This document shows, piece after piece, positions 14,086 to 27,063 of a stretch of DNA of 64,000 bases. A program made the position numbers and the translations under genes. The notes under the pieces are model-generated. The model worked only from the letters and a program-made list of their open reading frames with translations, was not told where the DNA came from and made no database searches. How positions within the stretch are numbered: the stretch's first letter is position 1; each line of letters opens with the position of its first letter. Source of the DNA: Isoperla grammatica (taxonomy: Eukaryota; Arthropoda; Insecta; Plecoptera; Perlodidae); the NCBI GenBank assembly GCA_945910005.1, contig CAMDTW010000240.1, forward strand, positions 62,001 to 126,000, written 5' to 3'.

Positions 14086-14606
14086 GTATTTGATGACATT
14101 TTTAAAACACTTTTAATATACAAAAACAAAACTTTTGTATGCGTGTTTTTAGATCGCCGGAAAAAGTGCGTTGCGCGAACGTCTGTCATTCGGTTTAGGG
14201 GTGACTTTTCGAAAATGTTTTTTCATCCCCCTGTACGGGCAACTATTCAGCATCCGAAAAAAGAATAAAATACCGGTCCTTTTTTTTTAATTTAAAAAAA
14301 AAAAATGAAAACTGAGACCGTGTTTCAAAAAATAGAAAAGTGCCCATAACTTTTGATCCGGGACGAAATTCAAAAATTTGTTCGACTCGTCCGGACAAAT
14401 CCACAAGACCTTTAAGATGATAAAGTCAAAAAAATTCGGAAAAAAAAAATGTGGGAGGAAATCTGTACCCAACGATTTTTTCGGCCGACGGTACCAAACG
14501 TACACAAATTGATTGGCGAAAGTTCCGGGACAAATTCGAAAATTTTTTGTTGTGTAGTTGCCCAAAAGGTAAGCGCTGGATACTGTCGAAAAAAAAGTCG
14601 AAAAAG
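14086..14606. repeat. Short homogenised segment (twin at 3,763)
   Basis: This half-kilobase stretch matches 3,763-4,283 at offset +10,323, including the rare words ctcgtccggacaaatccacaag and ggtaccaaacgtacac. Sequence on either side diverges (compare 13,801 with 3,470 and 14,607 with 4,284). A short tract of identity of this kind fits gene conversion between units rather than block duplication. Confidence 0.6.
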
Positions 14607-17149
14607 TTAATAGGGGCGAGGGGGATGACTGTTTTAAGAAAAAACACCAACATTGTAGTGTACCGCACATGTTCATTTTAAACTCGTCAAAAGGGGTAGA
14701 AATAATGGGAAAAGTGAAAATCTAAAAATACCGTTGAAAAGGTGATTAAATTGCCGCAAAGTTGGTGTGGGTTGCAAGGGTCGCGGGGGGTCCGGGGGGG
14801 AGGGGGGGGCCGGGGGGGGGAGAGCGCGTGGAATACCATAGAACGGCCGTGAGGGTGTGGCTTAGCGTACTATTACTAGCAGACAAGTTCCGCGTACCGC
14901 GGCCTTGAGCCGCTAAACCTTGTACGACTGCGTGTTACAGACATTTGGATACTTATAAAAAAAATTTGAAAAAAATTGAAAAAAAAAAATTGAAAAAAAA
15001 AATTTTGATGTGAAAAAAAAAATGATTGAAAAAAAAATAAAAGTTCATAAAGTATATACATCATGTTAAACTGTCGTGGGTACTTGTAGAAAGAAAGAAA
15101 CTTGAAATTTGTGTGATTCTGAAAAAAAAAAAAAAAAATCATGTTGAAAAATTCCCAAGTGTTTGAAAAATTTTCAAGTACCCCACTTTTTGGAAAACTT
15201 GAAAAAGTTGAAAAAATGAAAAAGTTAAAATTTTGGTAATAAATTATTTCATGTTGAAAATTTTGTAAGTGTAACTTGAACTCTATATGCTTTGCCACAA
15301 CATTGGGCAATTTATCCTATATGCATCGTGTAACACGGGCGCCTATAAAAAGTCCGGGTTGAGATTTTTAGGTGATTTAAAGATCTCGTATATTTTATAT
15401 TGAATCCCTTTTTATTTAAAAGTTGACAGAAAGTCTGTAAGTCATACAGGTCGCCTACAATAAGCCATTAAGGGCAAATGTGCGTGTCGAACTTGATCAT
15501 CTTGAGATTACATCAATGTATACGGCACCCCACCGTCGTCGTGTTTTGAGTTTTTTTGATAAAATAAAAACTAAACATATTTCATAAAGAATGTCAAAAA
15601 GTAATTCCGAAGAAAAATTCCGAAAAAATTCATAACAAATTCGTACTTTGGGCGGTCAAAGACCAAAAAGTTGCAATTCCGCACGGTTAAAAGCTTCCCG
15701 CTACGTCCCGGAAAACGCGTCGTCAATGAAATGAACATCTAAAGAAAGGTATTGAAACGCACTTTCAGATGATACCAAAATGGTTTGTCCAATTTCAAAA
15801 CGGCACATTTGAGGGACGTTCTAAAATTAAAATTAAAAATAAAAATAACAAAAATAAGTGTTACACATCAAAAATAGCCGAAACGGTAAGTGCCCGGTAC
15901 GTCCGGGTACGTTCAATATAACGGCAACAGTCATGGGAACGGAAAAACGGGAGATGAAAAATTAGAAAAAATTCCAACACGTTTTTTTTCAACTTTAAAA
16001 AATTCTCATTTACAACTTCCGGCAAAAACACGGCACGGATGTAATCCGTTAAAGTACCGTAACTCGGACACCCGTAAAGATCTATTTTCAAAAGTAACGT
16101 TTTTGTATAGAAAAAAGTCCATTTATTAATACTAAAGACAATTTTGTATTTGTTGCCATTTTTAAAACACTTTTAATATACAAAAACAAAAATTTTGTAT
16201 GCGTGTTTTTAGATCGCCGGAAAAAGTGCGTTGCGCGAACGTCTGTCATTCGGTTTAGGGGTGACTTTTCGAAAATGTTTTTTCATCCCCTTGTACGGGC
16301 AACTATTCAGCATCCGAAAAAAGAATAAAATCCCGGTCCTTTTTTTTTAATTTGACGAAAAGAAATCAAAACTAAACCCGTGTTTCAAAAATAGAAAAGT
16401 GCCCATAACTTTTGATCCGGGACAAAATTCAAAAATGTGACCCCTGATAATCTAGTTTAACCCAAGGGGTTTTTAATAAAAAAGTCAAAAAAATTCGCAA
16501 AAAAAAAATGTGGAAAAAAACTGGTACACGCGCTTTTCAAAAACACACATTGCCAAATGTACACAAATTGATTGGCGAAAGTTCCGGGACAAAATCAAAA
16601 ATTTTGAGTTGCGTAGTTGGTCAAAAGGTAAGCGCTGGATACTGTCGAAAAAAAAGTCGAAAAAGTTGATAGGGGCGAGGGGGATGACTGTTTTAAGAAA
16701 AAACACTTAAATTGTAGTGTACCGCACATGTTCATTTTAAACTCGTCAAAAGGGGTAGAAATAATGGGAATAGGGAAATTCAAGTTTTACCGTTTGAAAG
16801 GTGATTAAATTGCCGCAAAGTTGGTGTGGGTTGCAAGGGTCGCGGGGGGTCCGGGGGGGAGGGGGGGGCCGGGGGGGGGGAGAGCGCGTGGAATACCATA
16901 GAACGGCCGTGAGGGGACCCTGTAGCGTACTATTACTAGCAGACAAGTTCCGCGTACCGCGGCCTTGAGCCGCTATACTATTAACGACTTCGTGTTTGTT
17001 TGGGACATTTGGATACTTTTAAAAAAAAAATTGAAAAAAATTGAAAAAAAAAAATGTAAAAAAAAAAATTTTGATGTGAGAAAAAAAAATTTTTAGAGTA
17101 AAAAAAAAAATTAAAGTACAAAAAGTACATACATTATGTAAAAATTGTG

Positions 17150-18915
17150 TTGCGTACTTGAAGAAAGAAAGAAAGTTGAAATTGTGGGATTCGAATCGCG
17201 GACCCTTAAAGCAAATACATAAACAGTACCCCCTAACCTACTCTACGTTCGTGGGATGTCAGGTAGGTGGGAAAAGTCATTAAAAGTACAAAAAATTTTA
17301 AGTACTTGTCACTTGTCACCTGACCATTAAAAAAATACGGGAATTTTAGAAACTAAAAGAAAAATGTTTATGTGAGATAAAAAATTGTTTAAAGAAAAAA
17401 AAATAATGTACAAAAAGTACATACATCATGTAAAACTGTCGTTGGTACTTACAGAGGGAAAGAAACTTGAAATTGTGGGATTCAAATCGCGGACTCTTTA
17501 AAGCAATAACATTAACAGGACCCCCTAACCTACTCTACTTTCCTGGGATGTCAGGTAGGTGGGAAAAGTCATTTGCAAACTTGAAATTGTGGGATTCGAA
17601 TCGGAGACCCTTTAAAGCAACATCATAAACAGTACCCCCTAACCTACCTAACTTTCTTAGGGTGTCAGGCAGGTGGAAAAAGTCATTTAATGTACAATCA
17701 TTTCAATTACCCTATATAAATATAATGTACAACTTTCGTAGATACTTGTGTTAAGAAAGAAACTTGAAAATTGTGTGATTCGAATCGCGGACCCTTTGAA
17801 GCAACAACATAAGCAGTACCTCCTAACCTACCTAACGTTCGTGGGATGTCAGGCAGGTGGAAAAAGTCATTTAAAGTACACAAATTTAAAGCACCCTATA
17901 TACATATAATGTTAAAATGTCGTAGATACTTGTGTAAAGAAAGAAAGTTGCAAATAAAGGAAGAAACTTGAAAATTATGAGATTCGAATCGCGGACTCGT
18001 ATGACAGTTGACAGTTGACTGTATATACTATGCTACAACATTGGGCAAGTTATCCAATACGCAACGTGAACACGGGCGCGTATACACCTGTTAGAGCTTT
18101 TAGAAATGGAATGGAATGGAATGGAATGGAATGGAATGGAATGGAATGGAATGGAATGGAATGGAATGGAATGGAATGGAATGGAATGGAATGGAATGGA
18201 ATGGAATGGAATGGAATGGAATGGAATGGAATGGAATGGAATGGAATGGAATGGAATGGAATGGAATGGAATGGAATGAAATGAAATGAAATGAAATGAA
18301 ATGAAATGAAATGAACTGAAATGAAATGAAATTGCGGCTTTGAGCCCCTATACCTTTTTACAACTACGGGAAATTTGTAAACTTGTAAAAAAATGTTTAG
18401 AAAAAAAATTTAAGTATAAAAAGAAAATTAAAGAACAAAAAGTACATATGTCATGTAAAAGTGTCGTGGATACTTGAGTGAAGAAAGGAACTTGAAATTG
18501 TGGGATTTGCATCGTGGATCCTTTGAAGCAACAACATCAACGCGTACCCCTAACCTACCTTACTTTCGTGGGATGTCAGGTAGGTGGGAAAGGTCATGTG
18601 AATAATGAACATTTTCATGTGAAAGAAAAATTGTTGTGCAGTTTACATCTTGTAACACGGCTGTGTATGCAGAGCAGGCAACAAACATCAACGGGACCCC
18701 CTAACCTACCTAACTTTCGAGGGATGTCAGGCAGGTGGGAAAGTCATTTGTTGGGAAAAGTCATATAAAAAGAAAATTCCATGTAAAAAAAAACAATATC
18801 ATGTAAAATGTTTTATTTTCAGTACAAAAAGTACATAGATTAATATAAAGCTGCGTCCATACTTTAGGTGAGAAAGAAACTTCAAAATTGTGGGATTCGA
18901 TCCGCGTACCCTTTG
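17150..18915. repeat. Degenerate array border with tRNA-like repeat modules
   Basis: A module of about 115 bases recurs near 17,171, 17,455, 17,577, 17,757, 17,963 (truncated), 18,483, 18,660 (partial) and 18,875. On the plus strand it reads cttgaaattgtgggattcgaatcgcgga, then aaagcaacaacat, then accccctaacctac and gggatgtcaggcaggtggg. Read on the minus strand it has a tRNA-like layout: a D-arm-like aggttaggggg followed about 40 bases later by gattcgaatccca, close to the pol III B box. Upstream of several copies is the word aaagtacaaaaagtayatacatcatg, which also occurs in every 2.07 kb satellite unit. All copies face the same way. I read them as relics of a tRNA-derived SINE-like element; copies are too decayed to define ends. 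Confidence 0.55.
18105..18331. repeat. (TGGAA)n then (TGAAA)n pentamer microsatellite
   Basis: About 35 almost perfect TGGAA pentamers run from 18,105 to about 18,278 and are followed by about ten TGAAA pentamers. The left flank (ctatgctacaacattgggcaa) and the right flank (gcggctttgagcccctatacc) both resemble pieces of the 2.07 kb unit. The open frame through it, a WNGME repeat, is not a gene. Confidence 0.95.
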
Positions 18916-18962
18916 AACAGTGGTCACATGCCATTACTCCTCGGCTATACCGCTTTACGATT
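18880..18962 (-). repeat. tRNA-like relic (Leu/Ser-type layout)
   Basis: On the minus strand this reads tatagccgaggagtaatggc, resembling an A box and D arm of a class II tRNA, followed by ggatcgaatccca, resembling a B box and T loop. There is no convincing anticodon stem or 3' acceptor half, so it is a pseudogene-like or SINE-derived fragment and not a functional tRNA. Confidence 0.35.
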
Positions 18963-19878
18963 TTTGAAGAGAAGTAATGAGCGTGAATTTGGTTGAGTTC
19001 GTTCGTAAAACGTTTTCAAATGAATTTGAAATGTGTTACCGCCACTAATAGATAATCGACGTGTTTGTAGCCAACATGAGAAACGAAAGAAGTAATGGGA
19101 GGCAATCCAGTTTGTGTGTTTTCACGAGTCTATTATTTACGTATGTATTAACGGAAGCAAATTGTGCGTGTTAGTTATGCATCACAACGTATACCACAAC
19201 GTTGAATTCGTATTGACTCAACACGGGTTGACTTGAGAACGATTTGAACATTTTGATATACAGCGAGAATTCAACTCGATTCGCGACTTCAGTATTGCGG
19301 TTTGAAATACGGATCGACACAGCCTTCCACAGCTTCTTTTGAACGACGGCTTGGGAACATGGCGGTGAAAAGGGCGGTGTCTACAATAGGCCTACTTCCG
19401 TTTTTTTCCCGCATTAAATACACAAACACATTACACATGGCAAATAACGAATAAACAGAAAGCCTAATGACTGTATTGCTATGCCTAGCCTACAAATACA
19501 ATATATATAAATAGTATGAACACTGTTGTCACTCGGAAAAAACGGGAAAGCACTGACAGATGCTGACAGCCCAACTTTACTTTCAATCCACGCCCACCAA
19601 GTAAATTCATGTGTACAACAACAACAACAATTCAGATCGAATCGAAGTTGGGTTGAGGAGAGCGCTTCGAATGTCCGTGGTATACACTCGCATTTCAATA
19701 CGTGTTCAACTAAACCGTATTTACTCAAAATGAAATTAAGGCTGTGGTGATTGATTCAGGCGTGATTTAATCATTTTGTGCAAGTACTGCAATTACAACA
19801 AACACAACAACCAAGTACTTCCGTGTCGTCAGTGATTTTTAGTAGGTTGGCAACAGTGGGTTCATTTCGAGAAGATTG
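18916..19878 (+). promoter_or_regulatory. Upstream region and possible promoter of the six-exon gene
   Basis: This is unique sequence without a supported coding frame. It holds an E2F-like word tttcccgc (19,405-19,412) followed directly by attaaata, a possible AT-rich core element, about 470 bases before the first ATG. An in-frame TAG at 19,843-19,845 closes the frame before the proposed start codon. The transcription start itself cannot be placed from sequence. Confidence 0.3.
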
Positions 19879-23100
<3,222 letters not shown>

Positions 23101-23103
23101 ATC

Positions 23104-23109
23104 AATAAA
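23104..23109 (+). terminator. Candidate polyadenylation signal AATAAA
   Basis: A canonical AATAAA lies only three bases after the TAA of the six-exon gene, followed by a run of A and then a T/G-rich stretch. Such a short 3' UTR is unusual, so a second signal further downstream may be the one used. Confidence 0.4.
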
Positions 23110-23404
23110 AAAAAAAATTTGTTAAGAAATTTGTGTCCTAAGGTCATTTCCCATGTCATCCTGTTCCCATCAAATGATATATTAGTTTGGTAAAATAATG
23201 GAAAACCATTTCTTATGTAACCTGGTGTTAAAAGGTGCACAACTGGTCAAGGCCAACGAAACGTAAACATGTGGTAGATTACTTACAGTTCCCAACTATT
23301 GTATATTCTATTCTATGTGTGAATAATATTCGACTTTACTATGTTAAATTGTTAATGGTCTATTAATTTACAACGCTGGCACGACTTTTACTTGTAATGG
23401 ATTT

Positions 23405-23535
23405 ACAATCGAGTCGTGATATTCGGTTTGTGGACCGGTAAATATATGTATATATTTGTTGTTTATAATAACATATTTTGCATTTTCGAATGCAGAAGGT
23501 TGCGGGTTCAAATTCCGCTTCAGGCAAAAGTTTTT
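23405..23535 (+). repeat. Interspersed repeat with tRNA-like T arm
   Basis: The stretch cggtttgtggaccggtaaatatatg...ttgtttataataacat is shared with 25,092-25,150. Here it is followed by gaaggttgcgggttcaaattccgcttcaggc, in which gcggg and tccgc can pair around ttcaaat as in a tRNA T arm, with a B-box-like core. It looks like a tRNA-derived SINE fragment. The other copy lacks the T-arm part. Confidence 0.45.
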
Positions 23536-24679
23536 TAAGTTCTATTAAGGATTTAGTTCCATAACTTCTTGTCTTTGGAATAATTTCACGGTGACTTTGG
23601 AGCCGTCCTAGGAACGGGGCACTCAATAAATTCAAAGTTGTTCTTAATTGCCCTTGTTCATTCTGGCATTTGTCCAGCAGGTGATCGCACAGTCCAATTA
23701 CTTATTCATATGTGTAGCATTTTAAATATAGATCATCGATTGGATATCACTTACTTGCCGATGGTGTTTGGAGCTTACAGGGTTGGTTTAGGCGCTTTAA
23801 ATTAAAGTCCCCCACTGTAAATCAGTTTCATTACTGAGTGGGTACACTCTAAATATGGATTTATATAATTATAGGGAGTAATATACAATGACAACGTAGT
23901 AAATTGTATACATTTGTATGTTTTATTATGAAAAACAATAGATAAGAAAAATTACATGGAATGTGATATTGGTTACAATGATAATATTTGTTACGTATGT
24001 GTTTGTGTATTTACATTTATTGTCGAACACAAAATTGAATAGTAGTTGACAAACATTGTTGACACGTCCATTGATTATTATCATGAAATAGCGCATATTG
24101 GATGTACACAGAGTTGAAGACACACTCGTCTTGAGAACCTACTCGATTCAGCTCTAGCCAGCGAGTGTACCCTTCATTGCCGTGCAATTCCTTACGTTTT
24201 AGGTGACGACATTAATTGTAATGTGGATCTTGATCCGAAACAATGGACGTGTTGCCGACATACAGGTTACACGTGTTGCATTGTGTTTTACATGTAAATT
24301 TCTTGTTTTTCGTTTCTTGACGTTATTGCGTCGTCTTGAAAAGGACAAATGTCTTGTGTGAAGAATCGAAAGTTATTGACTCAATGCCGCAGAACGAGGA
24401 AGCTCGTGCCCTACGTGTAGGCGGTCGTGGAGGCACGTGACCGGCATCGACGTGGATACATGTGACCCGCACGGAGATGTACATGCAACTGGTTGTTGGT
24501 GGTGGCTGAAACAGGAACGATTTACAATTAGTAAGGGGAATGTTTGAATACGAGTCTGGAATTGTGGGTCGAAAGACCACCGATATACGGACCATAGTGT
24601 AGAGCGCCTCTCTTTGCGGCACAAAGGTGGATGTCATCTGCTTCGCTTGCCCCCTTTGCGTATCAGTATGTCCGTGCGT

Positions 24680-24956
24680 TAGGGTTGCCAACAATTGAAT
24701 ATGAAAATACGGGAATTTTAAAATTGAAGTGAAATGTAGAGGAAAAGAGGACGGCAATGACCCAGTTCAATAGTTCAAAATGCTCAAATGCTAGAAACTG
24801 TGTACTGTTAGTAGGCGGTAGTCTACGAAATGTGTATTTTAAAATAAATTGTGAAAATACGTGAAAACTGATTCCCGTGTAGAGTTGACACGGGAAGCGG
24901 GAAATCACAGTGGCAATCAGGATTTCCCGGGAAATACGGGAGAGTTGGCAACCCTA
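24680..24956. mobile_element. Small non-autonomous element with inverted termini (MITE-like)
   Basis: The ends are TAGGGTTGCCAAC (24,680-24,692) and its reverse complement GTTGGCAACCCTA (24,944-24,956), a 13-base perfect terminal inverted repeat. If the outer TA is the target duplication, this would fit a Tc1/mariner-type MITE. Inside both ends are similar words (aaaatacgggaatttt; tttcccgggaaatacggg). There is no coding capacity. Confidence 0.5.
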
Positions 24957-25084
24957 TCGTGCGTACCTCAGAGTATGTTTCACTTTACTCAATTTCTTTG
25001 CACTACATACTCTGAGGGTAGTCTTTTGGGAGAGAATTCAACCTCGCGACGAAACGCCAACAAACGACTCCCACCTTGACGTTG

Positions 25085-25165
25085 TAAATTCTCGGTTCGT
25101 GGACCGGTATATATATATATATATATATTTGTTATTTATAATAACATAATTTGGCATTCATTTAC
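25085..25165 (+). repeat. Second copy of interspersed repeat, with (TA)n expansion
   Basis: This shares ctcggttcgtggaccggtatatat and ttgttatttataataacataatttggcattc with the copy at 23,405. It carries a longer TATATA tract in the middle and lacks the tRNA-like tail. Confidence 0.45.
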
Positions 25166-27063
25166 GAATTCTCTCCCTCCTAACCGTCGGTTTGGGTGAA
25201 GAGTAGCCACAATGAAGCAGCCGTCTCGGGAAGGCACTTGAACTTGAAGAGTGGCCTATACTCGCACGGAAAACCGAATGCTCGAGAAGATCCGCACAGA
25301 TCGACTGGGTACATTCGTGTCCGCGCGAGTATCCATTAAGGTGCCGATACCCACGATGGGTAATCACACCCAGCAAGTAAGTCACAAAGGGCCGAGATTG
25401 AGACATTGTTAGTTGTAATTAATTGCCACCAAGTGTTGAATGGTGGTACATATATATTTTTTTTGTATGTATTGTTGTTGTTGTATATAGATAGACATGT
25501 GCAAAGAGATTTGTCTATTGGAATATAGAAAGGTTGATGCAGTGGAACATTGGGATGATTTAGACATGAAGGCAATCTTTTAGTATAATAGAAAATTGAG
25601 TTGAATTGAACCTGTTGATAAACTTAAATTAGATAATGTAGAAAGATAATTAGATTTATAGCCGACAAAGAACCAAATGTCTCAATCTCTGTAAGTCGGG
25701 TCGTGTCGCTCCCCCCCCCCCCCCCTCGAAATGAACGTGTTGCAATCGTTTGTCCCATACATGAGTACGTCGTGGTTGGTTTCGTTGGGAAAGACAAAGA
25801 GCAAGTACAGAACTGTGCTCGTTGTGCGTCACGTTGGTGCATGATGCCGACAAACATGAAGACAATCTTAGGCGTGTCAACTTAAGAGAATGCAAGGAAG
25901 TAATTTCAAACGACCAGGTACGGCACGTAGCTTCCCAGCTGGACCGGCGCGCCACACAACATTCACATTCAAAGTAACACATGTATCCAAATAGTCCATA
26001 GAAACTGGACAATCCTAGCTAGGAACGACGGGAACTCGAAGTCGACCTTGTCGCAAGACGGCACCGAATATACCATCGTTGTGTGCACACGTGGTTAGTG
26101 TTTGTGTATTACACACACAGTGACAGTAAATGAAGAATGTCTACACAGAGGCGTTGATTGCAGCAGGAAACTGTAGAATTTGGCAGCGTGTTTCGAGCGT
26201 CGGGTCGAGTTTGGAGCGTTCTTGTCTTGTAGCCAGGATCACCGACCTGTTGGATGTAGAAGAGGAAAGTAAATTAAATTGGGATATAATGCACGAGCAG
26301 CACCGAGTGTTGGCGGCTGAAAATGAATGGTGAACGTTGATTACCTTTGCAGTAGAGTAACACAACGTGAAGGAGTGGTGGTAACATGTTTTTGCAGCTT
26401 GCTTGAAAACACCATGTTGCACGTACCATTATTTGTTTTTTGTTTTTCTTGTACACAGTAGATGTGTACAGAAATGGTGTGGTAGTAGTTAAAGTATAAT
26501 TGACTAACAATGTTTTTGAGAAATCACTGGCTTCGTAAACACTACTATCCGAAGAGTGTGATAGTAATCGTTTGATGTGGGAATAGTGGAATCATTTGAG
26601 ACATACATGCCACGTGAATCAAATGAGGTGCACAACCAGGTAGAGTGGTGACAACGTGCCATACCTGAAAATGGATACCTAGTCGAAGACACAATAACCT
26701 CCAACAATTTTGCTTTGACCAACGAAACCAACCAACAGTCTGTAATGGGAAACAACAACTTGTATATATGCATGTGAACAGTACCGATATGTGATAGACA
26801 AACCTAACGTCGTGGTGGGGGGCGTTATTAACGTAAGTCGGGTGGGGGTGGGTTCCCCATTGTCCGCGTAACCCTCGACGTGGTTAGATGCAAAATTGTA
26901 ATATTTGCGTGTACATGTCGAGTAAGGCGGGGAACCACCCCGGGGGGGCAAGCACGTCCAATGCCACCCTGGTTGGGCAGACGCATGTCGCCACTTTCAG
27001 CAAGGTGTATTGGACGTTACCTAATGATTCTACGTGTGCTGGGCTAAATGGGTGTTGAACCCT

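Larger units (their letters stand above)
1..17150. repeat. Tandem satellite array, ~2.07 kb unit (8.3 copies)
   Basis: The sequence repeats with a period of 2,059 to 2,084 bases. Taking the word gcaagggtcgcgg before the G-rich block as a landmark, copies start at 308, 2367, 4451, 6513, 8590, 10649, 12709, 14774 and 16833 (last one variant downstream). Each unit carries the same order of blocks: a G-rich block, an A-rich stretch with many AAAAAA/TTGAAAA runs, a segment ending in acacgggcgcctata, a conserved segment around tgtatacggcaccccaccgtcgtcg, several gtacgtcccggta words, and the segment cataacttttgatccgggacgaaatt. Units differ by scattered substitutions and by short replaced segments. 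Open frames of 60-145 codons recur at the same place in each unit but are composition artefacts: they shift between copies and show no domain. The array runs off the left edge of the window and degenerates after about 17,000. Confidence 0.95.
23110..27063. other. Intergenic interval with no supported gene
   Basis: This 4 kb lies between the 3' ends of the two convergent genes. The open frames here are short, overlap on several strands and show no family resemblance or codon pattern. It contains two copies of a short interspersed repeat (23,405 and 25,085), a small element with inverted termini (24,680-24,956), a 15-base C run (25,711-25,725) and short inverted repeats at 24,966-25,020 and 26,954-27,017. 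The 3' end of the Helitron should lie somewhere near 27,000 or below, but I could not identify a CTRR terminus with confidence. Confidence 0.5.

Noticed and set aside
588..16946. Recurrent 60-145 codon open frames in the 2.07 kb satellite, mostly minus strand
   Set aside because: They repeat only because the unit repeats, change length between copies, are rich in Phe/Lys from A/T runs, and show no domain or start context.
1..17150. CENP-B box in the 2.07 kb satellite
   Set aside because: I saw words such as gatccgggacgaaa and gatcgccgggaaaag, but none has the required TTCG-N4-A-NN-CGGG spacing.
26130..26333. 67-codon plus-strand frame as a small gene
   Set aside because: Ordinary composition, no supporting splice signals and overlapping frames on the other strand; not distinguishable from chance.
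26954..27017. Hairpin acgtccaat/attggacgt as the Helitron 3' terminal hairpin
   Set aside because: The loop is about 46 bases and no CTRR end follows at the right distance on the minus strand.
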